DNA of 32,799 nt from Natrialba aegyptia DSM 13077 (GCF_000337535.1 NZ_AOIP01000022.1:1-32799), one strand, 5' to 3'. Positions 1 through 7,111 are shown, counted from the stretch's first letter. A program made the numbers and translations. The notes: generated by a model not told the origin, from the sequence alone.

Positions 1-262
1 GGTGTGGTCAGTGTTCTCTACTCCCGCATCAGTCCGACTAGATTTAAGTCGGTTAGGCTTGAACGTCTGCATGCTATCCTTGTCTCCAAACGGGGTAGCG
101 CCGAACACTGCGCCCATAACGCAGTGTTTTCCGTGACTCAGTTACCGGAGAGCCACTGGTTCAGCGCTTGATTACTCTATATGATTGATACCACTTATAG
201 ATTCGGTATTATCCGCTTATCAGGAATAGCCTTTTAAGCTACTATTCCGTAAAGGCGAATAG
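1..262. promoter_or_regulatory. Upstream region with hairpin and TATA-like box before the 263 gene
   Basis: No gene is recognised here. A perfect 9-bp inverted repeat (AACACTGCG at 104-112, CGCAGTGTT at 120-128, 7-nt loop) is followed by a short T run, so it could end a transcript entering from the left or act as an operator. A TATA-like CTTTTAAG (231-238) lies about 28 bp before the ATG at 263, the spacing of a leaderless haloarchaeal promoter. Confidence 0.45.
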
Positions 263-1096
263 ATGGATTCCGAGTTAGTTGCGGTGACCTACAAACACGC
301 ACCAAGCGAACGGCAAACAGTATGGAAACAACGTGCTATTGGGACCGCCCTCGAGAAGTGGGAACATGAGCATCCGAGTGACTTTGAAGAGGTGTTCTAC
401 GAGTACGATACGAACTGGCTCGTCGACATTCGCGTTCGAACGAATGGTCTCGGTCAATACGGATGGGATACTGGTTTCGAGTTATCAGTCGAGATCGATG
501 ACGAACTACTGTCCCAGGTCGACGTGTCTGACACCTACCTCAAGTCATTGGAACAGTTTGTGAGCGCCGTCCAAGACGAACTTGTCGCTGTTGTCGAAAG
601 CGAACAGGAACAATCGCAGTTCTCGTCGAAAGAGTTCGCGGCGTTGATGCTCTATAAACGAGAGATGGTCAGCGAGAACGAGGCCGCCGATGCACTCGAC
701 GTGACGGTTGGGACCTACCGTGGGAAACTGGGTCGTATCCGCGAGAAGATCGCCGCAGCCGAGCTGACCGAGCAATTACTTGGGGAATTTGAAGCGCATA
801 ACGAACGCGTGCGCGAGTCGAGCGGCTATCGGGCCTATGGCGATCTTGTTTCCATTCACGACGCAGAGGATTACCCTGTTTCAGAGTCAGATCACGGCAA
901 CCAAGTTCGTCACCATATCCAGAATATTATCGACCTACTCGAGCATGATAACGATGCCGCGTATTACGATAGTGTGATTGAACGGGCACAAGACCGACTC
1001 GAGATTAGCTACTACCGAGCGCGATACGAACTCGAACGGGCGATCGACAAAGACCTCGTTGTCCGTGACGGAAATACGGTTACGCGGCCAGAATAG
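263..1096 (+). CDS. HTH-containing protein of unknown function
   Basis: 277-aa acidic soluble protein with no signal peptide or membrane segment. Residues about 120-165 (KEFAALMLYKREMVSENEAA, then ALDVTVGTYRGKLGRIREKI) read like a sigma-type or LuxR-type helix-turn-helix: a helix, an 'xxAADALDVTxGTxRGKLxRI' recognition unit and a basic end. The C-terminal 80 residues (many Glu/Arg/Tyr, ending in a 'DLVVRDGNTVTR' wing-like strand pair) could be a second winged helix. I do not recognise the family. It converges with the 1620-2990 gene across a dyad cluster, so it may bind those sites. The start at 263 is supported by the TATA-like box about 28 bp upstream and the lack of a Shine-Dalgarno site. 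Confidence 0.75.
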   Translation: MDSELVAVTYKHAPSERQTVWKQRAIGTALEKWEHEHPSDFEEVFYEYDTNWLVDIRVRTNGLGQYGWDTGFELSVEIDDELLSQVDVSDTYLKSLEQFVSAVQDELVAVVESEQEQSQFSSKEFAALMLYKREMVSENEAADALDVTVGTYRGKLGRIREKIAAAELTEQLLGEFEAHNERVRESSGYRAYGDLVSIHDAEDYPVSESDHGNQVRHHIQNIIDLLEHDNDAAYYDSVIERAQDRLEISYYRARYELERAIDKDLVVRDGNTVTRPE

Positions 1097-1619
1097 AGAA
1101 GTTAAAGCAGCCTGACTAAGTCTACGACCCGTCGATCGGCTACGGACGGCACAACTTCGAACATCATAACACGTCTGTTATCACAGTGTTATGAGATCCT
1201 ATAACAGCAGTAGAAGGTCAGAGAGTAGCGTCTATCTGGAAAGCGCCGGTTCTGATAACACCTGTTGTTATGAGATTCGTCGTACTGTTCTGACCTCGAC
1301 CAGGGAGTTCTAATGAGAGATCAATGCCGAGAACAAGTATAGTGTCCGATAATCGGGGAATCAGAGTTTGAGTCTACTGAATGGATCTCATAACACCGTT
1401 GTTATGGAAAGCGAGGGTCTGTTGTTGTGAGATTCCGCCGAATCAAGGGTTGCTTTCACTTTCTCATAACAGTGAGAGAACAGTGAGAGAATAGACCTGC
1501 TAGTAGAGAAGTGTTGTTTACAACCGTGTTCTGTGTGGTTTGTTTAGGTTGGTGTAGCCGAGTGGGTCTGAATGGGGGCTAGCCATAACACCGGACCTTC
1601 GAATCCCATAACAACGGTG
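1097..1619. repeat. Iteron-like cluster of ATAACA...TGTTAT dyads (candidate origin, centromere or operator array)
   Basis: Non-coding gap between two convergent genes. Four dyads share the half site ATAACA/TGTTAT: 1166-1181, 1255-1271, 1390-1405 (ATAACACCGTTGTTAT) and 1608-1623 (its exact reverse complement, reaching the stop codon of the leftward gene). Extra half sites lie at 1186-1192, 1201-1206, 1466-1471 and 1585-1592. Several copies continue into GAGAT on one side (GTTATGAGAT near 1188, 1267 and 1618; ATCTCATAAC near 1385), so the true unit is longer than the dyad and has direction. Such clusters usually bind a replication initiator, a partition protein or an autoregulator. Nothing in the sequence decides which. 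Confidence 0.75.
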
Positions 1620-2990
1620 TTATGAGATTTCGTCCATCGCGATCGGGCTCACCCCCTCCGTTCCATCCGATCCTTCGCGGGATCGGAACTGTGGGCAACA
1701 CTCGTCCTGAATGTCTTCAACGTCGCCACGCAGGCAGCTACGTCCTTTCTTGTCGAGTTCTTTCGTGAGTGCGCCGTTAGTCCAGTCTTCGAAGCGATCC
1801 ATCACACGGTTCGCTGTCGTGTCCATGCCGCTGGCTGAGGCATTGAACTGTGCATACTCGAGGATAGTTTCGCGAACATCCTCTCCGGATATCTGAAGCG
1901 TGTCACCTTGATCGTCGCCGACCAGGTACTTGTTTCGCCAGATCACGAGTGCGCGGTACTTGTTCCGTCCACCACGCTCGTTCAGCAGATCCTGTTTTGA
2001 TTTGACCTTATAGTTGAGTTTCAGCAACTCCGCTTCGAGGTCGCAGTACTTATCGAAATCAGGGATCTCAGTCACGGAACCTCCGCCACCGCTCTCCTCG
2101 GTGTCGGGGTTCATCAGTCGGATGTGGTTGTTATCGTCGCCAACGATCGCGAGGTTGTCACCGAACTCGTCTTTGAGTACGTTTTCGTCGACGCCGTCGC
2201 GGCTGACAACCTTCCCTTCTTGAAGCCGTTCCATCTGGATTTCCGTCACACCGACGCGCTGGCGACGGTTCTCCTTAAAGAACTTATTTGCCTGTTCTTC
2301 TTGCCGGTCCTGGCGTTCTTCGACGGCGTCGAGGCGGTCGAGCACGTCAGTCAGCAAGCCTTCGAGCTGGCCGACGTATTCCTCTAGGTCATCGGACCCT
2401 TTGCGCAGCGCCTCGAGTTCTGGCCGTGTCGTCTCGTCGGCCGTTTCGACAGGGTCATCGGTCGTCGAAGTCGCCGTGTCTGTGGTGGACTGATCGAGTG
2501 CGTCGGCGAGATACAGTCCGCTTTGCCCCGCAGAACTCGTGATGACCCCGTGGTCGAGTGCGTCTTCCACGAGTTCGTCGGCCTCGTCCTCGTTTGCAAG
2601 GTCGAGTTCGAACATGATACCGAGGTTCCGCTTCCCTTCCGGTGGAAGCGGCTGTTCGACACCGCCGGCCACTTCTTCAAACACGGCGTGCCAGTCGACG
2701 TCGGTCACGTCAATCCTGTCGCCGCCATCGACTGGGACGTAATAGTCACCATTGCGCTCGTCGATGTGTCCCTGTTCGGCGGCGTCGACCAGTAGCGCCG
2801 AGGCTTGCCGGCTATTCTCGATCCCGTCGATAGATGTGGTGAGTGCGTCAGTCCGGTGGGATGCATCCAGCAGACCGTCACTCGAGGCGTGTTCGGCACC
2901 GATTGCCGCCCAGTCGACCTCGGCCGGGTCGACGGTGTGCGTTTCTGGGACCGACTCCTCGAACGTCGCTGATTCCCCCTCCACGCTCAT
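1620..2990 (-). CDS. Large acidic coiled-coil protein with duplicated N-terminal unit (possible dyad-binding plasmid maintenance protein)
   Basis: 456 aa. The N-terminal part carries two copies of a unit beginning VDW (VDWAAIGAEHA near residue 25 and VDWHAVFEEVA near 100). Each is followed by helices and a short strand pair ending in 'GDYYVPVD' or 'GLYLADA', the pattern of two small winged-helix-like domains. A Thr/Asp/Glu linker leads into a coiled coil (about 200-245, LEEYVGQLEGLLTDVLDRLD and on). After it come a mixed alpha/beta segment, a Gly-rich hinge (SGGGGS) and a helical C-terminal domain with three cysteines. The ATG overlaps the stop of the 2987-3298 gene (ATGA), so the two are translationally coupled. 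The 3' end runs into the dyad cluster, which suggests a DNA-binding maintenance role. That is inference; no family is recognised. Confidence 0.75.
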   Translation of the reverse strand: MSVEGESATFEESVPETHTVDPAEVDWAAIGAEHASSDGLLDASHRTDALTTSIDGIENSRQASALLVDAAEQGHIDERNGDYYVPVDGGDRIDVTDVDWHAVFEEVAGGVEQPLPPEGKRNLGIMFELDLANEDEADELVEDALDHGVITSSAGQSGLYLADALDQSTTDTATSTTDDPVETADETTRPELEALRKGSDDLEEYVGQLEGLLTDVLDRLDAVEERQDRQEEQANKFFKENRRQRVGVTEIQMERLQEGKVVSRDGVDENVLKDEFGDNLAIVGDDNNHIRLMNPDTEESGGGGSVTEIPDFDKYCDLEAELLKLNYKVKSKQDLLNERGGRNKYRALVIWRNKYLVGDDQGDTLQISGEDVRETILEYAQFNASASGMDTTANRVMDRFEDWTNGALTKELDKKGRSCLRGDVEDIQDECCPQFRSREGSDGTEGVSPIAMDEIS

Positions 2991-3298
2991 TCGCCGACCT
3001 CCGCGTGCTCGTGCTGGATGAACTCGAGGGTCGTCTCGAGGTCAGTCAATCGTTCTTCGACCGTCGCGAGCGCCTCGCGATTTTGTCCAGGGTCGGCGTC
3101 GAAATCAACGTCGCCTTCCTCCCCCGTGAGCGTCTGAATCAGGATATTCACGACTGATTCGTTCACGGCCGCTTGGTCGACGCGCTCGATGTGTTCGCGA
3201 AGCTCGTCAATCTCGGCTTCGATACGGTCGAGCCGATCGTCGATACTCTCGTTTCCGTCGTCTGGGTGTGTACTCGTATCTTGGTGAGTCGCACTCAT
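2987..3298 (-). CDS. Small coiled-coil protein, operon partner of the 456-aa protein
   Basis: 103 aa, highly acidic. Heptad-like helices occur at about residues 17-45 (IDDRLDRIEAEIDELREHIE) and 80-97 (LATVEERLTDLETTLEFI), separated by a short Asp/Gly-rich loop. This suggests a parallel or antiparallel coiled-coil dimer, or a hetero-coil with the coiled coil of the downstream 456-aa protein. The stop overlaps the next ATG by 4 nt. A TATA-like AATAAATC on this strand (3371-3378) lies about 75 bp before the ATG, giving a short leader. Family not recognised. Confidence 0.7.
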   Translation of the reverse strand: MSATHQDTSTHPDDGNESIDDRLDRIEAEIDELREHIERVDQAAVNESVVNILIQTLTGEEGDVDFDADPGQNREALATVEERLTDLETTLEFIQHEHAEVGE

Positions 3299-3550
3299 GC
3301 GTGTCTCCGTGCGGCTCGGCGACGCCCGAAGACGCCACTCCGAGAAACAAAGCCACGGCTCACGCCGGTAGATTTATTCTCTCGGAGCAAGAAGGGGAGA
3401 GTGTCCAAGCGCCCCCCTTCTGCCGAGGTTGCATTCTTCAGCGGTGCGTGTGTCCTATCCTTCTCACTGTATGTATGACAGCGGCGTGGCTTAAAACTAG
3501 TAGCCGCGTCAGACGTTTCGCTAGGACTAGACACGTCTGCTGACGTGCCG
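3299..3550. promoter_or_regulatory. Intergenic region with nested inverted repeat and minus-strand TATA-like box
   Basis: Separates two leftward operons. Holds the TATA-like box for the 3298 gene (3371-3378, minus strand) and a nested inverted repeat at 3510-3539. The outer arms are CAGACGT and ACGTCTG, with CTAG-GA-CTAG at 3521-3530 inside. The repeat begins inside a 13-mer, TCAGACGTTTCGC (3509-3521), that recurs at 4154-4166. It may be a terminator for the 3551-3996 operon or an operator. Confidence 0.4.
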
Positions 3551-3688
3551 TCACCACGTGCGATACTGGTCCTCATTCGTGTCTCCAAACGGGATCATGT
3601 TGTTCTCATGTGCGTCAGTGCGCGCGTCGCGGATGGCCTGCCCATAACAGGCGTCGCGACGGGAGTCGATACGTCGGTCGTACTTCAT
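3551..3688 (-). CDS. Small 45-aa charged protein, coupled to the upstream gene
   Basis: Starts at the ATG of an ATGA overlap with the stop of the 3685-3996 gene, which argues for a real coupled cistron. The product (MKYDRRIDSRRDACYGQAIR, then a C-terminal 'MIPFGDTNEDQYRTW') is short, charged, carries one Cys and has no membrane segment. A longer in-frame start exists upstream but would overlap the previous gene extensively, so I prefer the coupled start. Function unknown. Confidence 0.55.
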   Translation of the reverse strand: MKYDRRIDSRRDACYGQAIRDARTDAHENNMIPFGDTNEDQYRTW

Positions 3689-3996
3689 CGCTGAACGCTG
3701 ATCTCCGTCACGTCCATCGATTCGAGCACTTTGTGCATCCATCCGGGCACGCGCTCGGGTTTTGCGGCGTTGCGCTCACCGAAGACGCCGGTGAGTTCAG
3801 CAGTTGAACCGCTGCCCTCGATAATCCAGCGCTTCCCGACGAACCTGATCTCGATAGTGAACGCGCCTGGTTTCCCCCGGAACGTCACCTCACAGGTCGC
3901 GTCGTCGGGCAAGTCGTCGACCGCTTGGCCGATCTCGATCTCGTCGGTCAGCTCGACGCGCGCCGCGCCAGAGTGGTCGGATTGCGTGATTGCCAT
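3685..3996 (-). CDS. Hypothetical acidic beta-rich protein, 103 aa
   Basis: From ATG 3996 the product begins MAITQSDHSGAARVELTDEI and continues with alternating strands ('ATCEVTFRGKPGAFTIEIRF', 'VGKRWIIEGSGSTAELTGVF') and a C-terminal helix. It is a small soluble beta-sheet protein of unknown family. The frame stays open to an ATG at 4221, but that extra N-terminus (Ser/Asn/Thr/Gly-rich, several Cys, not acidic) does not look like a haloarchaeal protein. It would also cover an inverted-repeat region. In contrast, a minus-strand TATA-like AATAAGTT centred near 4022 lies about 27 bp before ATG 3996, ideal for a leaderless transcript. The stop overlaps the 45-aa gene. Confidence 0.65.
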   Translation of the reverse strand: MAITQSDHSGAARVELTDEIEIGQAVDDLPDDATCEVTFRGKPGAFTIEIRFVGKRWIIEGSGSTAELTGVFGERNAAKPERVPGWMHKVLESMDVTEISVQR

Positions 3997-4136
3997 GTTA
4001 ACCGATACGTCGGATGGGAACTTATTCGATGGGGGGTGAGTTCCACCCGTTCCACCCTCGCCTGCTTGCGATTTTGAATTGCCGTTCGCGAGTTGGTGCT
4101 CGTGAGAGCAAGTGGCAGATGACTCGCGCGCGTCGT

Positions 4137-4183
4137 TAAGACAGGTCGCGAAATCAGACGTTTCGCGTGTCATAACTGTCTTA
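4137..4183. repeat. Nested inverted repeat upstream of the 3685-3996 gene
   Basis: Outer arms TAAGACAG (4137-4144) and CTGTCTTA (4176-4183) enclose inner arms CGCGAAA (4147-4153) and TTTCGCG (4161-4167) around a 7-nt loop. All arms are perfect. The loop and right inner arm contain TCAGACGTTTCGC, also present at 3509-3521. Likely a protein-binding site or structured leader. Confidence 0.5.
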
Positions 4184-4239
4184 GGAACGACATTGTTTTG
4201 GGGTTGCGTACCGTCTTTCATGGTAGGGTTGTCAGAATT

Positions 4240-4472
4240 CTAACCCACTGGACGGCGTGTTGAGGCCACGCCCGTCCATCATTTTCACGGACAGGTAGTC
4301 CGTCCAGAGCGTCGTACTTTCTGACACTGCACCTCTTGTTAGGCTATCACTATAAATCTTGGCACTATTCAGTGCCACAAATTACAGGGATATGTGCATA
4401 GTAGCATTCATTAATGACTAATGACATTGTATGGTATGGAACTAAGACGAGAAAATTGCTATTGCGGGATAG
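4240..4472. promoter_or_regulatory. Operator-rich promoter region of the phiH1-like repressor operon
   Basis: Three dyads crowd this gap. TGGACGGCGTG (about 4249-4259) faces CACGCCCGTCCA (about 4267-4278), with one inserted base. ACGGAC-AGGTA-GTCCGT is a perfect dyad at about 4287-4303 sharing the GGACGG/CCGTCC motif. TGGCACT-ATTC-AGTGCCA (4360-4377) is also perfect. A TATA box, CTATAAATC (near 4350-4358), sits directly upstream of the last dyad, so a bound repressor would block initiation. The transcript would carry a leader of about 90 nt before ATG 4473. Confidence 0.6.
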
Positions 4473-4769
4473 ATGCGCCCGCGTGTTTCGTGGATGACTG
4501 GGAATGATGACTCCATTTTGGAGTACCTCGCTGAGCGTGATGTGGCGCTCTCACCGCGCGGACTCGATATCAATCTTGAGCGTGAAGGTATCGGGATCTC
4601 CTATCGGACAATCAATAGACGTCTCAAACAGCTACATGAGAAGGGGCTGGTCGAAAAGGGGGATGGTGATAAAGGATGGTACATAATTTCAGACAAGGGC
4701 CACAAGTACCTCGAGGGCGACCTCGACGCAAGCGAACTCGAGGATGACGGGGACAACGATGGGCAATAG
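4473..4769 (+). CDS. PhiH1 repressor-like winged-helix transcriptional regulator
   Basis: 98 aa. The start MRPRVSWMTGNDDSILEYLA is the typical opening of haloarchaeal phiH1-repressor-like proteins. It is followed by 'LSPRGLDINLEREGIGISYR', the recognition helix 'TINRRLKQLHEKGLVEKGD' and a wing 'DKGWYIISDKGHKYL', giving one winged helix-turn-helix over residues 10-80 and an acidic tail. In the family these proteins repress plasmid or provirus promoters. The dyads in the upstream gap, especially 4360-4377 next to a TATA box, are natural autoregulatory sites. The stop overlaps the downstream small gene by 11 bases, suggesting coupled expression. Confidence 0.88.
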   Translation: MRPRVSWMTGNDDSILEYLAERDVALSPRGLDINLEREGIGISYRTINRRLKQLHEKGLVEKGDGDKGWYIISDKGHKYLEGDLDASELEDDGDNDGQ

Positions 4770-4980
4770 CCCCGACGCCCCGTCTCGACTTGCCGAACTC
4801 ACAGGCGAACCACGCGAGAAATTCGAGTTCACGGGTGAGATCCGCGACCTCTCGGAGATGGAATCAACGCCGATCGACAACAGCGGCGGTGTCGATGTCG
4901 GGTCTGGCCCGTTCGATGCGCTGGCTCACCACCATCACGAGTCCGACGCGAGCAAACCAAAGGATAATCATTCACGCTAA
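4759..4980 (+). CDS. Small acidic hypothetical protein downstream of the phiH1-like repressor
   Basis: 73 aa from ATG 4759, inside the end of the repressor gene; an alternative in-frame ATG at 4744 would add five residues. I prefer 4759 because a GAGG lies about 15 nt upstream, whereas it abuts 4744. The product is acidic and low-complexity at the C-terminus (a run of four His, then Asp/Ser/Lys) with no membrane segment. It may be a partner or modulator of the regulator. Family not recognised. Confidence 0.55.
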   Translation: MGNSPDAPSRLAELTGEPREKFEFTGEIRDLSEMESTPIDNSGGVDVGSGPFDALAHHHHESDASKPKDNHSR

Positions 4981-4989
4981 ATGGATCCA

Positions 4990-5010
4990 ACCGGTAATTT
5001 TTTATAAATA
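4990..5010 (+). terminator. Oligo-T terminator after the repressor operon
   Basis: A run of six T (4998-5003) within an AT-rich stretch begins about 18 bp after the stop at 4980, matching the oligo-T terminators common in archaea. The same AT-rich stretch could also be an unwinding element, since ORB-like repeats follow at once. Confidence 0.45.
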
Positions 5011-5027
5011 GAAGGCCTCAACCCAAA

Positions 5028-5440
5028 TGCTAAGTGTGGACGAAGGGGTCCCAATTTGTAGGACCCAGTCCTCTATTGCTCTTGAGCGTATGCTGTTCGC
5101 TACTGTTCAAGCACTCAGTACTGAAATACAACCGTCCTTTCTCTCTAAAGGGGAAGATTCCCCTCCCGTTCAGAAGGCGATACCAACGGACCGCACCTAG
5201 ACGCTCAACCCAATTCCGACGAAATCCGCCACGACCTGGGCTGCCAGGAGCGTGAGGTTCGCAATCGTCATCTTCCGGTCGAACTCCCGATTACCGGCAG
5301 TGTCTAAACAACACTGCGGACACGGGCGTCTATCTGCGGCCCACCGCCGTCGACAGTTCTGACAGTGGGTCAAGATTATCGTACTTGCCCACGGCTCACG
5401 TCCGTCGGAGCCTCCGTCACGTGCTAAGTGTGGACGAAGG
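5028..5440. repeat. 19-bp direct repeats near the Orc1/Cdc6 gene (ORB-like), with hairpins between
   Basis: TGCTAAGTGTGGACGAAGG occurs identically at 5028-5046 and 5422-5440, same orientation, 394 bp apart. The 'TGGACGAAGGGGT' part of the first copy resembles the haloarchaeal origin recognition box core (TGGAAACGAAGGGG-like) with two bases missing. Just after the first copy is a dyad GGGTCC (5046-5051)/GGACCC (5061-5066). A second dyad, AGGGGAA-GA-TTCCCCT, lies at 5149-5164. Together with the AT-rich stretch at 4996-5010 and the initiator gene at 5635, this is a candidate replication origin. The ORB resemblance is partial. Confidence 0.5.
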
Positions 5441-5451
5441 AATCCCGATCT
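5197..5451 (-). pseudogene. Possible zinc-ribbon gene remnant
   Basis: An open frame on the minus strand ends at a TAG at 5197-5199. It encodes 'LTHCQNCRRRWAADRRPCPQ' followed by 'CCLDTAGNREFDRKMTIANL' and a hydrophobic end (TLLAAQVVADFVGIGLSV). The CxxC-x10-CxxC spacing is a small zinc ribbon followed by a possible membrane or amphipathic helix. No ATG precedes the ribbon in frame and a TGA interrupts about 5452. The 19-bp direct repeat falls inside its 5' part. It may start at TTG/GTG, or be a decayed gene fragment. Confidence 0.3.
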
Positions 5452-5634
5452 TCAGCGGCAGTGGGTCTTGTCGCCGACCCGTCTCCAGACCGGCTTATTC
5501 ACTAGTACTGACTGATCAGGAATAAGTATTACCAACGCGCGCGAGCGTTGAAATGCTGGTGAGTGACAGACTTGGCGTACTGGAATGGCTAGTCGAATCT
5601 CTGACGATATTATGGCAATAACAGTTCTTCTAAT

Positions 5635-6669
5635 CTACACCGTAACCCCCAGCTCCTCGATCACAACCTCGCGAACCTCATACACTGGCTCGTAATCTGG
5701 CCCCGACACCGTCACGAGTTCATATTTCTTGAATTTCGGTAGCCAGCCCCGCATTGTCCGATCGCGAACCGGCGATGCTGACCGCTTGTTGTAACACTCG
5801 TAGATCGGGCCACTGGTCGCCGGACCGACGTCGGCCAGACATTCAAGAGCGAGCCGCTGTTCGCGAGAGAGCGACGACAGTCGCGACCGGATAACGTGCC
5901 GGGTGGCATCGGGTTTCGATCGATCGATAACTGCTTTCGTGAGCGTTTCCTGTCCGTCCTGGTCGGCGTTCCGAACGCTGTGGTACAAATGCGCAATTGC
6001 CTCTCGTGCATCGTTGTCGGCCTGTCGAGCGATATATTCCAAATCCGACTGCGAGACAACACCGGGCTTGATACCGACGCTTGCGCGCTTATCGAGGATT
6101 GACACGAGTTCACTATCGGTATAGGCTGAGAACGGAATTTCACCGAGTGAGCCGATGCGTGAATCCAGGCGGGGGTGTGATTCGACATCTCGTAGGTCGA
6201 ACTCCCGCCACGGCTCGTTCGAAATAAGCACGAGTGTCAGTTCTGGGATGCCATAGAGTTCGTGCACGACGCGCAACTCATCGAGCTGGTCGGCCTCGTC
6301 GAGCACCACGACCGTCGGTGTGTCGATCGTCCGCCGAATCCGTGCCGACAGATCATCAGTTGAAACCGACCGCCGTCCAAGAGAGTTGCCCTCACCAAGC
6401 CCTTCGAGGACACGGTTCAGCACCGAGCGTCGCGCGTGTGATCCAAGACAGTCGATAAAGATCACGTTCTCAAGTTCGTCGCAGACACACCGTACTGCAC
6501 AGGTTTTCCCCGCACCGGGCGGGCCGTAGACGAACGCGCCATTCGGTGCCACACCGTGGGTGATCGGCTCGAGGACGGCCGTGAGATGGTCAATCTTCCC
6601 ATCTCGCTGCATGATGACCTCCCGATCGGGCTGAATCTCCGTTTGTAACACAGCGTAATCGGTAATCAT
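5635..6669 (-). CDS. orc/cdc6: Orc1/Cdc6-family replication initiator (AAA+ ATPase)
   Basis: 344 aa. Origin-binding AAA+ ATPase that loads the replicative helicase in archaea. The start at ATG 6669 gives MITDYAVLQTEIQPDREVIM, matching the usual 'vl...f.P......R' opening of the family; an in-frame extension to 6747 is not typical. Walker A GPPGAGKT is at 49-56, Walker B LDEAD at 123-127, and the sensor-1 region LVLISNEP at about 147-153. The 'RLDSRIGSL' segment matches the usual Arg-finger area, and 'NDAREAIAHLYHS' holds the sensor-2 Arg. A C-terminal winged helix covers about 275-344. It is slightly shorter than chromosomal Orc1 proteins, as expected for plasmid copies. ORB-like repeats lie 200-600 bp beyond its 3' end. 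The associated MCM-like gene at 30.5 kb lacks a motor, so the host MCM is probably recruited. Confidence 0.92.
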   Translation of the reverse strand: MITDYAVLQTEIQPDREVIMQRDGKIDHLTAVLEPITHGVAPNGAFVYGPPGAGKTCAVRCVCDELENVIFIDCLGSHARRSVLNRVLEGLGEGNSLGRRSVSTDDLSARIRRTIDTPTVVVLDEADQLDELRVVHELYGIPELTLVLISNEPWREFDLRDVESHPRLDSRIGSLGEIPFSAYTDSELVSILDKRASVGIKPGVVSQSDLEYIARQADNDAREAIAHLYHSVRNADQDGQETLTKAVIDRSKPDATRHVIRSRLSSLSREQRLALECLADVGPATSGPIYECYNKRSASPVRDRTMRGWLPKFKKYELVTVSGPDYEPVYEVREVVIEELGVTV

Positions 6670-6764
6670 ACTACACCTATCAGACGGCGTGAGCATAATA
6701 GCAGTGGCTGTAGTGGCATTTACTGTCAATAACTTACAGAAAAACAATCGTATTGATTCGACTG

Positions 6765-7103
6765 CTATTCTCCGCGCGGCGTTACGCTACCGTTGTAGAC
6801 GATCGGCTCGACGATGACGTTCTCGTGTGCGAGCACTGGCTTTTTCGACCGTCCATTCTGCTCGTAGTCGATGATATCCGCTTCGAACAGGATATCGAGA
6901 TCGCGACTGACGACACTGACGTTCCGATCGACGCGCCGTGCGAGGTCGCGCATTGAACTACTCTCTGCTGTTGCGATTGTTTCGAGCAGGCGCTCCCGTT
7001 CGGGGGTGAGCACTCGCTCGGCTGTTTCGCGCCGAATGATGTGGATGTCCTCGAGTTCGGTTTTCGAAAGGTCGCGGACAAACTCCATTTGTGATGGATA
7101 CAT
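6765..7103 (-). CDS. MarR-like winged-helix regulator (HVO_A0114-like)
   Basis: 112 aa, single winged helix-turn-helix. A first segment 'LTPERERLLETIATAESSSM' is followed by the HTH 'RDLARRVDRNVSVVSRDLDI' and a wing 'DIIDYEQNGRSKKPVLAHEN'. This order matches the haloarchaeal HVO_A0114-type DNA-binding proteins, often found beside toxin-antitoxin or plasmid maintenance genes. A second possible start, MEFV at 7088, would drop five residues. The gene diverges from the PadR-like gene at 7132 with only 28 bp between starts, so both promoters share the dyad at 7112-7129. Confidence 0.8.
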   Translation of the reverse strand: MYPSQMEFVRDLSKTELEDIHIIRRETAERVLTPERERLLETIATAESSSMRDLARRVDRNVSVVSRDLDILFEADIIDYEQNGRSKKPVLAHENVIVEPIVYNGSVTPRGE

Positions 7104-7111
7104 TTATTTGG

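Noticed and set aside
1461-1492. Short tandem AGTGAGAGAAC units as a CRISPR-like repeat
   Set aside because: Only two adjacent copies, no spacers, no cas genes; part of the dyad region.
4000-4221. N-terminal extension of the 3685-3996 gene to ATG 4221
   Set aside because: The extra residues are Ser/Asn/Gly-rich and not acidic, cover a strong inverted-repeat structure, and a TATA box sits correctly for the shorter start.
5034-5255. Plus-strand open frame of 73 codons between the direct repeats
   Set aside because: Composition (Leu/Ser/Pro/Arg-rich, not acidic) is unlike a haloarchaeal protein, there is no Shine-Dalgarno or TATA at the right distance, and it begins inside the repeat.
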